Positions 1 to 11,900 of a DNA stretch of 64,000 nucleotides are shown piece by piece; the first letter of the stretch is position 1, and each line of letters opens with the position of its first letter. Made by a program: the position numbers and the translations under genes. The stretch spans positions 18,430,841-18,494,840 of the forward strand of contig NC_092575.1 in NCBI RefSeq assembly GCF_037975245.1, given 5' to 3'. This stretch comes from Apostichopus japonicus (Eukaryota; Echinodermata; Holothuroidea; Aspidochirotida; Stichopodidae). Under the pieces are notes generated by a model that saw nothing but the letters and a program-made list of their open reading frames with translations, did not search any database and was not told where the DNA came from.

Positions 1-67
1 TGCTTTTGCCGCGATCTTATACGGCCTCTGGAACTTTAAGTATTAGAAACGAACCTAGATTTATATC

Positions 68-156
68 AACTGCTGTCGTGGCGCGGTTGGTTGCTCTGTA
101 CCTCGAGAGCGTGACGTATTTTGGATCGCGGGCTCGAGACCAGGGTGGGGGCAGTT
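68..156 (+). other. tRNA-like domain of the satellite monomer (first copy shown)
   Basis: Shown in monomer 1 and repeated in every monomer. TGGCGCGGTTGG (79-90) fits the Pol III A-box/D-arm pattern: if T79 is tRNA position 8, the invariant GG pair falls at positions 18-19. It differs from the usual pattern at A14 (G here). The D stem GCGC/GCTC pairs 3 of 4. GGCTCGAGACC (131-141) resembles the B box GGTTCGANNCC with one T-to-C change. AACTGC (68-73) and GCAGTT (151-156) form a perfect 6-bp closing stem around the whole domain. An anticodon arm is not convincing, and TTTT lies between the boxes and would favour early Pol III termination. A relic of tRNA ancestry is the best reading; an active Pol III gene is not supported. 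Confidence 0.65.
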
Positions 157-2189
157 TGCTTTTGCCGCGATCTTATACGGCCTCTGGAACTTTAAGTATT
201 AGAAACGAACCTAGATTTATATCAACTGCTGTCGTGGCGCGGTTGGTTGCTCTGTACCTCGAGAGCGTGACGTATTTTGGATCGCGGGCTCGAGACCAGG
301 GTGGGGGCAGTTTGCTTTTGCCGCGATCTTATACGGCCTCTGGAACTTTAAGTATTAGAAACGAACCTAGATTTATATCAACTGCTGTCGTGGCGCGGTT
401 GGTTGCTCTGTACCTCGAGAGCGTGACGTATTTTGGATCGCGGGCTCGAGACCAGGGTGGGGGCAGTTTGCTTTTGCCGCGATCTTATACGGCCTCTGGA
501 ACTTTAAGTATTAGAAACGAACCTAGATTTATATCAACTGCTGTCGTGGCGCGGTTGGTTGCTCTGTACCTCGAGAGCGTGACGTATTTTGGATCGCGGG
601 CTCGAGACCAGGGTGGGGGCAGTTTGCTTTTGCCGCGATCTTATACGGCCTCTGGAACTTTAAGTATTAGAAACGAACCTAGATTTATATCAACTGCTGT
701 CGTGGCGCGGTTGGTTGCTCTGTACCTCGAGAGCGTGACGTATTTTGGATCGCGGGCTCGAGACCAGGGTGGGGGCAGTTTGCTTTTGCCGCGATCTTAT
801 ACGGCCTCTGGAACTTTAAGTATTAGAAACGAACCTAGATTTATATCAACTGCTGTCGTGGCGCGGTTGGTTGCTCTGTACCTCGAGAGCGTGACGTATT
901 TTGGATCGCGGGCTCGAGACCAGGGTGGGGGCAGTTTGCTTTTGCCGCGATCTTATACGGTCTCTGGAACTTTAAGTATTAGAAACGAACCTAGATTTAT
1001 ATCAACTGCTGTCGTGGCGCGGTTGGTTGCTCTGTACCTCGAGAGCGTGACGTATTTTGGATCGCGGGCTCGAGACCAGGGTGGGGGCAGTTTGCTTTTG
1101 CCGCGATCTTATACGGTCTCTGGAACTTTAAGTATTAGAAACGAACCTAGATTTATATCAACTGCTGTCGTGGCGCGGTTGGTTGCTCTGTACCTCGAGA
1201 GCGTGACGTATTTTGGATCGCGGGCTCGAGACCAGGGTGGGGGCAGTTTGCTTTTGCCGCGATCTTATACGGTCTCTGGAACTTTAAGTATTAGAAACGA
1301 ACCTAGATTTATATCAACTGCTGTCGTGGCGCGGTTGGTTGCTCTGTACCTCGAGAGCGTGACGTATTTTGGATCGCGGGCTCGAGACCAGGGTGGGGGC
1401 AGTTTGCTTTTGCCGCGATCTTATACGGTCTCTGGAACTTTAAGTATTAGAAACGAACCTAGATTTATATCAACTGCTGTCGTGGCGCGGTTGGTTGCTC
1501 TGTACCTCGAGAGCGTGACGTATTTTGGATCGCGGGCTCGAGACCAGGGTGGGGGCAGTTTGCTTTTGCCGCGATCTTATACGGTCTCTGGAACTTTAAG
1601 TATTAGAAACGAACCTAGATTTATATCAACTGCTGTCGTGGCGCGGTTGGTTGCTCTGTACCTCGAGAGCGTGACGTATTTTGGATCGCGGGCTCGAGAC
1701 CAGGGTGGGGGCAGTTTGCTTTTGCCGCGATCTTATACGGTCTCTGGAACTTTAAGTATTAGAAACGAACCTAGATTTATATCAACTGCTGTCGTGGCGC
1801 GGTTGGTTGCTCTGTACCTCGAGAGCGTGACGTATTTTGGATCGCGGGCTCGAGACCAGGGTGGGGGCAGTTTGCTTTTGCCGCGATCTTATACGGTCTC
1901 TGGAACTTTAAGTATTAGAAACGAACCTAGATTTATATCAACTGCTGTCGTGGCGCGGTTGGTTGCTCTGTACCTCGAGAGCGTGACGTATTTTGGATCG
2001 CGGGCTCGAGACCAGGGTGGGGGCAGTTTGCTTTTGCCGCGATCTTATACGGTCTCTGGAACTTTAAGTATTAGAAACGAACCTAGATTTATATCAACTG
2101 CTGTCGTGGCGCGGTTGGTTGCTCTGTACCTCGAGAGCGTGACGTATTTTGGATCGCGGGCTCGAGACCAGGGTGGGGGCAGTTTGCTT

Positions 2190-5100
2190 TTGCCGCGATC
2201 TTATACGGTCTCTGGAACTTTAAGTATTAGAAACGAACCTAGATTTATATCAACTGCTGTCGTGGCGCGGTTGGTTGCTCTGTACCTCGAGAGCGTGACG
2301 TATTTTGGATCGCGGGCTCGAGACCAGGGTGGGGCCAGTTTGCTTTTGCCGCGATCTTATACGGTCTCTGGAACTTTAAGTATTAGAAACGAACCTAGAT
2401 TTATATCAACTGCTGTCGTGGCGCGGTTGGTTGCTCTGTACCTCGAGAGCGTGACGTATTTTGGATCGCGGGCTCGAGACCAGGGTGGGGCCAGTTTGCT
2501 TTTGCCGCGATCTTATACGGTCTCTGGAACTTTAAGTATTAGAAACGAACCTAGATTTATATCAACTGCTGTCGTGGCGCGGTTGGTTGCTCTGTACCTC
2601 GAGAGCGTGACGTATTTTGGATCGCGGGCTCGAGACCAGGGTGGGGGCAGTTTGCTTTTGCCGCGATCTTATACGGTCTCTGGAACTTTAAGTATTAGAA
2701 ACGAACCTAGATTTATATCAACTGCTGTCGTGGCGCGGTTGGTTGCTCTGTACCTCGAGAGCGTGACGTATTTTGGATCGCGGGCTCGAGACCAGGGTGG
2801 GGCCAGTTTGCTTTTGCCGCGATCTTATACGGTCTCTGGAACTTTAAGTATTAGAAACGAACCTAGATTTATATCAACTGCTGTCGTGGCGCGGTTGGTT
2901 GCTCTGTACCTCGAGAGCGTGACGTATTTTGGATCGCGGGCTCGAGACCAGGGTGGGGGCAGTTTGCTTTTGCCGCGATCTTATACGGTCTCTGGAACTT
3001 TAAGTATTAGAAACGAACCTAGATTTATATCAACTGCTGTCGTGGCGCGGTTGGTTGCTCTGTACCTCGAGAGCGTGACGTATTTTGGATCGCGGGCTCG
3101 AGACCAGGGTGGGGCCAGTTTGCTTTTGCCGCGATCTTATACGGTCTCTGGAACTTTAAGTATTAGAAACGAACCTAGATTTATATCAACTGCTGTCGTG
3201 GCGCGGTTGGTTGCTCTGTACCTCGAGAGCGTGACGTATTTTGGATCGCGGGCTCGAGACCAGGGTGGGGGCAGTTTGCTTTTGCCGCGATCTTATACGG
3301 TCTCTGGAACTTTAAGTATTAGAAACGAACCTAGATTTATATCAACTGCTGTCGTGGCGCGGTTGGTTGCTCTGTACCTCGAGAGCGTGACGTATTTTGG
3401 ATCGCGGGCTCGAGACCAGGGTGGGGGCAGTTTGCTTTTGCCGCGATCTTATACGGTCTCTGTAACTTTAAGTATTAGAAACGAGCCTAGATTTATATCA
3501 ACTGCTGTCGTGGCGCGGTTGGTTGCTCTGTACCTCGAGAGCGTGACGTATTTTGGATCGCGGGCTCGAGACCAGGGTGGGGGCAGTTTGCTTTTGCCGC
3601 GATCTTATACGGTCTCTGGAACTTTAAGTATTAGAAACGAGCCTAGATTTATATCAACTGCTGTCGTGGCGCGGTTGGTTGCTCTGTACCTCGAGAGCGT
3701 GACGTATTTTGGATCGCGGGCTCGAGACCAGGGTGGGGGCAGTTTGCTTTTGCCGCGATCTTATACGGTCTCTGGAACTTTAAGTATTAGAAACGAGCCT
3801 AGATTTATATCAACTGCTGTCGTGGCGCGGTTGGTTGCTCTGTACCTCGAGAGCGTGACGTATTTTGGATCGCGGGCTCGAGACCAGGGTGGGGGCAGTT
3901 TGCTTTTGCCGCGATCTTATACGGTCTCTGGAACTTTAAGTATTAGAAACGAGCCTAGATTTATATCAACTGCTGTCGTGGCGCGGTTGGTTGCTCTGTA
4001 CCTCGAGAGCGTGACGTATTTTGGATCGCGGGCTCGAGACCAGGGTGGGGGCAGTTTGCTTTTGCCGCGATCTTATACGGTCTCTGGAACTTTAAGTATT
4101 AGAAACGAACCTAGATTTATATCAACTGCTGTCGTGGCGCGGTTGGTTGCTCTGTACCTCGAGAGCGTGACGTATTTTGGATCGCGGGCTCGAGACCAGG
4201 GTGGGGCCAGTTTGCTTTTGCCGCGATCTTATACGGTCTCTGGAACTTTAAGTATTAGAAACGAACCTAGATTTATATCAACTGCTGTCGTGGCGCGGTT
4301 GGTTGCTCTGTACCTCGAGAGCGTGACGTATTTTGGATCGCGGGCTCGAGACCAGGGTGGGGCCAGTTTGCTTTTGCCGCGATCTTATACGGTCTCTGGA
4401 ACTTTAAGTATTAGAAACGAACCTAGATTTATATCAACTGCTGTCGTGGCGCGGTTGGTTGCTCTGTACCTCGAGAGCGTGACGTATTTTGGATCGCGGG
4501 CTCGAGACCAGGGTGGGGGCAGTTTGCTTTTGCCGCGATCTTATACGGTCTCTGGAACTTTAAGTATTAGAAACGAACCTAGATTTATATCAACTGCTGT
4601 CGTGGCGCGGTTGGTTGCTCTGTACCTCGAGAGCGTGACGTATTTTGGATCGCGGGCTCGAGACCAGGGTGGGGCCAGTTTGCTTTTGCCGCGATCTTAT
4701 ACGGTCTCTGGAACTTTAAGTATTAGAAACGAACCTAGATTTATATCAACTGCTGTCGTGGCGCGGTTGGTTGCTCTGTACCTCGAGAGCGTGACGTATT
4801 TTGGATCGCGGGCTCGAGACCAGGGTGGGGGCAGTTTGCTTTTGCCGCGATCTTATACGGTCTCTGGAACTTTAAGTATTAGAAACGAACCTAGATTTAT
4901 ATCAACTGCTGTCGTGGCGCGGTTGGTTGCTCTGTACCTCGAGAGCGTGACGTATTTTGGATCGCGGGCTCGAGACCAGGGTGGGGCCAGTTTGCTTTTG
5001 CCGCGATCTTATACGGTCTCTGGAACTTTAAGTATTAGAAACGAACCTAGATTTATATCAACTGCTGTCGTGGCGCGGTTGGTTGCTCTGTACCTCGAGA

Positions 5101-5933
5101 GCGTGACGTATTTTGGATCGCGGGCTCGAGACCAGGGTGGGGGCAGTTTGCTTTTGCCGCGATCTTATACGGTCTCTGGAACTTTAAGTATTAGAAACGA
5201 ACCTAGATTTATATCAACTGCTGTCGTGGCGCGGTTGGTTGCTCTGTACCTCGAGAGCGTGACGTATTTTGGATCGCGGGCTCGAGACCAGGGTGGGGGC
5301 AGTTTGCTTTTGCCGCGATCTTATACGGTCTCTGTAACTTTAAGTATTAGAAACGAGCCTAGATTTATATCAACTGCTGTCGTGGCGCGGTTGGTTGCTC
5401 TGTACCTCGAGAGCGTGACGTATTTTGGATCGCGGGCTCGAGACCAGGGTGGGGGCAGTTTGCTTTTGCCGCGATCTTATACGGTCTCTGGAACTTTAAG
5501 TATTAGAAACGAGCCTAGATTTATATCAACTGCTGTCGTGGCGCGGTTGGTTGCTCTGTACCTCGAGAGCGTGACGTATTTTGGATCGCGGGCTCGAGAC
5601 CAGGGTGGGGGCAGTTTGCTTTTGCCGCGATCTTATACGGTCTCTGGAACTTTAAGTATTAGAAACGAGCCTAGATTTATATCAACTGCTGTCGTGGCGC
5701 GGTTGGTTGCTCTGTACCTCGAGAGCGTGACGTATTTTGGATCGCGGGCTCGAGACCAGGGTGGGGGCAGTTTGCTTTTGCCGCGATCTTATACGGTCTC
5801 TGGAACTTTAAGTATTAGAAACGAGCCTAGATTTATATCAACTGCTGTCGTGGCGCGGTTGGTTGCTCTGTACCTCGAGAGCGTGACGTATTTTGGATCG
5901 CGGGCTCGAGACCAGGGTGGGGGCAGTTTGCTT
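2190..5933 (+). repeat. Tandemly duplicated 12-monomer higher-order block (2 x 1872 bp)
   Basis: Monomers 15-26 (2190-4061) and 27-38 (4062-5933) carry the same ordered series of variants. The GGGGCCAG versus GGGGGCAG site reads C,C,G,C,G,C,G,G. Then comes one monomer with CTGTAACTTT in place of CTGGAACTTT together with GAGCCT in place of GAACCT, followed by three more GAGCCT monomers. The same 12-step series occurs twice in direct succession. This is a higher-order repeat, made most simply by unequal crossover or slippage of a 12-monomer segment. The 2-bp deletion sits at the right boundary of the second copy. I did not compare every base, so identity is claimed for the diagnostic sites and the stretches read. 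Confidence 0.9.
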
Positions 5934-8900
5934 GCCGCGATCTTATACGGTCTCTGGAACTTTAAGTATTAGAAACGAGCCTAGATTTATATCAACTGCT
6001 GTCGTGGCGCGGTTGGTTGCTCTGTACCTCGAGAGCGTGACGTATTTTGGATCGCGGGCTCGAGACCAGGGTGGGGGCAGTTTGCTTTTGCCGCGATCTT
6101 ATACGGTCTCTGGAACTTTAAGTATTAGAAACGAGCCTAGATTTATATCAACTGCTGTCGTGGCGCGGTTGGTTGCTCTGTACCTCGAGAGCGTGACGTA
6201 TTTTGGATCGCGGGCTCGAGACCAGGGTGGGGGCAGTTTGCTTTTGCCGCGATCTTATACGGTCTCTGGAACTTTAAGTATTAGAAACGAGCCTAGATTT
6301 ATATCAACTGCTGTCGTGGCGCGGTTGGTTGCTCTGTACCTCGAGAGCGTGACGTATTTTGGATCGCGGGCTCGAGACCAGGGTGGGGGCAGTTTGCTTT
6401 TGCCGCGATCTTATACGGTCTCTGGAACTTTAAGTATTAGAAACGAGCCTAGATTTATATCAACTGCTGTCGTGGCGCGGTTGGTTGCTCTGTACCTCGA
6501 GAGCGTGACGTATTTTGGATCGCGGGCTCGAGACCAGGGTGGGGGCAGTTTGCTTTTGCCGCGATCTTATACGGTCTCTGGAACTTTAAGTATTAGAAAC
6601 GAGCCTAGATTTATATCAACTGCTGTCGTGGCGCGGTTGGTTGCTCTGTACCTCGAGAGCGTGACGTATTTTGGATCGCGGGCTCGAGACCAGGGTGGGG
6701 GCAGTTTGCTTTTGCCGCGATCTTATACGGTCTCTGGAACTTTAAGTATTAGAAACGAGCCTAGATTTATATCAACTGCTGTCGTGGCGCGGTTGGTTGC
6801 TCTGTACCTCGAGAGCGTGACGTATTTTGGATCGCGGGCTCGAGACCAGGGTGGGGGCAGTTTGCTTTTGCCGCGATCTTATACGGTCTCTGGAACTTTA
6901 AGTATTAGAAACGAGCCTAGATTTATATCAACTGCTGTCGTGGCGCGGTTGGTTGCTCTGTACCTCGAGAGCGTGACGTATTTTGGATCGCGGGCTCGAG
7001 ACCAGGGTGGGGGCAGTTTGCTTTTGCCGCGATCTTATACGGTCTCTGGAACTTTAAGTATTAGAAACGAGCCTAGATTTATATCAACTGCTGTCGTGGC
7101 GCGGTTGGTTGCTCTGTACCTCGAGAGCGTGACGTATTTTGGATCGCGGGCTCGAGACCAGGGTGGGGGCAGTTTGCTTTTGCCGCGATCTTATACGGTC
7201 TCTGGAACTTTAAGTATTAGAAACGAGCCTAGATTTATATCAACTGCTGTCGTGGCGCGGTTGGTTGCTCTGTACCTCGAGAGCGTGACGTATTTTGGAT
7301 CGCGGGCTCGAGACCAGGGTGGGGGCAGTTTGCTTTTGCCGCGATCTTATACGGTCTCTGGAACTTTAAGTATTAGAAACGAGCCTAGATTTATATCAAC
7401 TGCTGTCGTGGCGCGGTTGGTTGCTCTGTACCTCGAGAGCGTGACGTATTTTGGATCGCGGGCTCGAGACCAGGGTGGGGGCAGTTTGCTTTTGCCGCGA
7501 TCTTATACGGTCTCTGGAACTTTAAGTATTAGAAACGAGCCTAGATTTATATCAACTGCTGTCGTGGCGCGGTTGGTTGCTCTGTACCTCGAGAGCGTGA
7601 CGTATTTTGGATCGCGGGCTCGAGACCAGGGTGGGGGCAGTTTGCTTTTGCCGCGATCTTATACGGTCTCTGGAACTTTAAGTATTAGAAACGAGCCTAG
7701 ATTTATATCAACTGCTGTCGTGGCGCGGTTGGTTGCTCTGTACCTCGAGAGCGTGACGTATTTTGGATCGCGGGCTCGAGACCAGGGTGGGGGCAGTTTG
7801 CTTTTGCCGCGATCTTATACGGTCTCTGGAACTTTAAGTATTAGAAACGAGCCTAGATTTATATCAACTGCTGTCGTGGCGCGGTTGGTTGCTCTGTACC
7901 TCGAGAGCGTGACGTATTTTGGATCGCGGGCTCGAGACCAGGGTGGGGGCAGTTTGCTTTTGCCGCGATCTTATACGGTCTCTGGAACTTTAAGTATTAG
8001 AAACGAGCCTAGATTTATATCAACTGCTGTCGTGGCGCGGTTGGTTGCTCTGTACCTCGAGAGCGTGACGTATTTTGGATCGCGGGCTCGAGACCAGGGT
8101 GGGGGCAGTTTGCTTTTGCCGCGATCTTATACGGTCTCTGGAACTTTAAGTATTAGAAACGAGCCTAGATTTATATCAACTGCTGTCGTGGCGCGGTTGG
8201 TTGCTCTGTACCTCGAGAGCGTGACGTATTTTGGATCGCGGGCTCGAGACCAGGGTGGGGGCAGTTTGCTTTTGCCGCGATCTTATACGGTCTCTGGAAC
8301 TTTAAGTATTAGAAACGAGCCTAGATTTATATCAACTGCTGTCGTGGCGCGGTTGGTTGCTCTGTACCTCGAGAGCGTGACGTATTTTGGATCGCGGGCT
8401 CGAGACCAGGGTGGGGGCAGTTTGCTTTTGCCGCGATCTTATACGGTCTCTGGAACTTTAAGTATTAGAAACGAGCCTAGATTTATATCAACTGCTGTCG
8501 TGGCGCGGTTGGTTGCTCTGTACCTCGAGAGCGTGACGTATTTTGGATCGCGGGCTCGAGACCAGGGTGGGGGCAGTTTGCTTTTGCCGCGATCTTATAC
8601 GGTCTCTGGAACTTTAAGTATTAGAAACGAGCCTAGATTTATATCAACTGCTGTCGTGGCGCGGTTGGTTGCTCTGTACCTCGAGAGCGTGACGTATTTT
8701 GGATCGCGGGCTCGAGACCAGGGTGGGGGCAGTTTGCTTTTGCCGCGATCTTATACGGTCTCTGGAACTTTAAGTATTAGAAACGAGCCTAGATTTATAT
8801 CAACTGCTGTCGTGGCGCGGTTGGTTGCTCTGTACCTCGAGAGCGTGACGTATTTTGGATCGCGGGCTCGAGACCAGGGTGGGGGCAGTTTGCTTTTGCC

Positions 8901-11900
8901 GCGATCTTATACGGTCTCTGGAACTTTAAGTATTAGAAACGAGCCTAGATTTATATCAACTGCTGTCGTGGCGCGGTTGGTTGCTCTGTACCTCGAGAGC
9001 GTGACGTATTTTGGATCGCGGGCTCGAGACCAGGGTGGGGGCAGTTTGCTTTTGCCGCGATCTTATACGGTCTCTGGAACTTTAAGTATTAGAAACGAGC
9101 CTAGATTTATATCAACTGCTGTCGTGGCGCGGTTGGTTGCTCTGTACCTCGAGAGCGTGACGTATTTTGGATCGCGGGCTCGAGACCAGGGTGGGGGCAG
9201 TTTGCTTTTGCCGCGATCTTATACGGTCTCTGGAACTTTAAGTATTAGAAACGAGCCTAGATTTATATCAACTGCTGTCGTGGCGCGGTTGGTTGCTCTG
9301 TACCTCGAGAGCGTGACGTATTTTGGATCGCGGGCTCGAGACCAGGGTGGGGGCAGTTTGCTTTTGCCGCGATCTTATACGGTCTCTGGAACTTTAAGTA
9401 TTAGAAACGAACCTAGATTTATATCAACTGCTGTCGTGGCGCGGTTGGTTGCTCTGTACCTCGAGAGCGTGACGTATTTTGGATCGCGGGCTCGAGACCA
9501 GGGTGGGGGCAGTTTGCTTTTGCCGCGATCTTATACGGTCTCTGGAACTTTAAGTATTAGAAACGAACCTAGATTTATATCAACTGCTGTCGTGGCGCGG
9601 TTGGTTGCTCTGTACCTCGAGAGCGTGACGTATTTTGGATCGCGGGCTCGAGACCAGGGTGGGGGCAGTTTGCTTTTGCCGCGATCTTATACGGTCTCTG
9701 GAACTTTAAGTATTAGAAACGAACCTAGATTTACATCAACTGCTGTCGTGGCGCGGTTGGTTGCTCTGTACCTCGAGAGCGTGACGTATTTTGGATCGCG
9801 GGCTCGAGACCAGGGTGGGGGCAGTTTGCTTTTGCCGCGATCTTATACGGTCTCTGGAACTTTAAGTATTAGAAACGAACCTAGATTTATATCAACTGCT
9901 GTCGTGGCGCGGTTGGTTGCTCTGTACCTCGAGAGCGTGACGTATTTTGGATCGCGGGCTCGAGACCAGGGTGGGGGCAGTTTGCTTTTGCCGCGATCTT
10001 ATACGGTCTCTGGAACTTTAAGTATTAGAAACGAACCTAGATTATATCAACTGCTGTCGCGGCGCGGTTGGTTGCTCTGTACCTCGAGAGCGTGACGTAT
10101 TTTGGATCGCGGGCTCGAGACCAGGGTGGGGGCAGTTTGCTTTTGCCGCGATCTTATACGGTCTCTGGAACTTTAAGTATTAGAAACGAGCCTAGATTTA
10201 TATCAACTGCTGTCGCGGCGCGGTTGGTTGCTCTGTACCTCGAGAGCGTGACGTATTTTGGATCGCGGGCTCGAGACCAGGGTGGGGGCAGTTTGCTTTT
10301 GCCGCGATCTTATACGGTCTCTGGAACTTTAAGTATTAGAAACGAGCCTAGATTTATATCAACTGCTGTCGTGGCGCGGTTGGTTGCTCTGTACCTCGAG
10401 AGCGTGACGTATTTTGGATCGCGGGCTCGAGACCAGGGTGGGGGCAGTTTGCTTTTGCCGCGATCTTATACGGTCTCTGGAACTTTAAGTATTAGAAACG
10501 AGCCTAGATTTATATCAACTGCTGTCGTGGCGCGGTTGGTTGCTCTGTACCTCGAGAGCGTGACGTATTTTGGATCGCGGGCTCGAGACCAGGGTGGGGG
10601 CAGTTTGCTTTTGCCGCGATCTTATACGGTCTCTGGAACTTTAAGTATTAGAAACGAGCCTAGATTTATATCAACTGCTGTCGTGGCGCGGTTGGTTGCT
10701 CTGTACCTCGAGAGCGTGACGTATTTTGGATCGCGGGCTCGAGACCAGGGTGGGGGCAGTTTGCTTTTGCCGCGATCTTATACGGTCTCTGGAACTTTAA
10801 GTATTAGAAACGAGCCTAGATTTATATCAACTGCTGTCGTGGCGCGGTTGGTTGCTCTGTACCTCGAGAGCGTGACGTATTTTGGATCGCGGGCTCGAGA
10901 CCAGGGTGGGGGCAGTTTGCTTTTGCCGCGATCTTATACGGTCTCTGGAACTTTAAGTATTAGAAACGAGCCTAGATTTATATCAACTGCTGTCGTGGCG
11001 CGGTTGGTTGCTCTGTACCTCGAGAGCGTGACGTATTTTGGATCGCGGGCTCGAGACCAGGGTGGGGGCAGTTTGCTTTTGCCGCGATCTTATACGGTCT
11101 CTGGAACTTTAAGTATTAGAAACGAGCCTAGATTTATATCAACTGCTGTCGTGGCGCGGTTGGTTGCTCTGTACCTCGAGAGCGTGACGTATTTTGGATC
11201 GCGGGCTCGAGACCAGGGTGGGGGCAGTTTGCTTTTGCCGCGATCTTATACGGTCTCTGGAACTTTAAGTATTAGAAACGAGCCTAGATTTATATCAACT
11301 GCTGTCGTGGCGCGGTTGGTTGCTCTGTACCTCGAGAGCGTGACGTATTTTGGATCGCGGGCTCGAGACCAGGGTGGGGGCAGTTTGCTTTTGCCGCGAT
11401 CTTATACGGTCTCTGGAACTTTAAGTATTAGAAACGAGCCTAGATTTATATCAACTGCTGTCGTGGCGCGGTTGGTTGCTCTGTACCTCGAGAGCGTGAC
11501 GTATTTTGGATCGCGGGCTCGAGACCAGGGTGGGGGCAGTTTGCTTTTGCCGCGATCTTATACGGTCTCTGGAACTTTAAGTATTAGAAACGAACCTAGA
11601 TTTACATCAACTGCTGTCGTGGCGCGGTTGGTTGCTCTGTACCTCGAGAGCGTGACGTATTTTGGATCGCGGGCTCGAGACCAGGGTGGGGGCAGTTTGC
11701 TTTTGCCGCGATCTTATACGGTCTCTGGAACTTTAAGTATTAGAAACGAACCTAGATTTACATCAACTGCTGTCGTGGCGCGGTTGGTTGCTCTGTACCT
11801 CGAGAGCGTGACGTATTTTGGATCGCGGGCTCGAGACCAGGGTGGGGGCAGTTTGCTTTTGCCGCGATCTTATACGGTCTCTGGAACTTTAAGTATTAGA

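Noticed and set aside
79-141. Functional tRNA gene in each monomer
   Set aside because: No acceptable anticodon arm, a poor T stem, A14 lost and TTTT between the two boxes. tRNA ancestry is plausible, function is not.
6-161. CENP-B box in the monomer
   Set aside because: The closest stretch, GTTCGTTTCTAATACTT on the minus strand, fits NTTCG but lacks the required A and CGGG positions.
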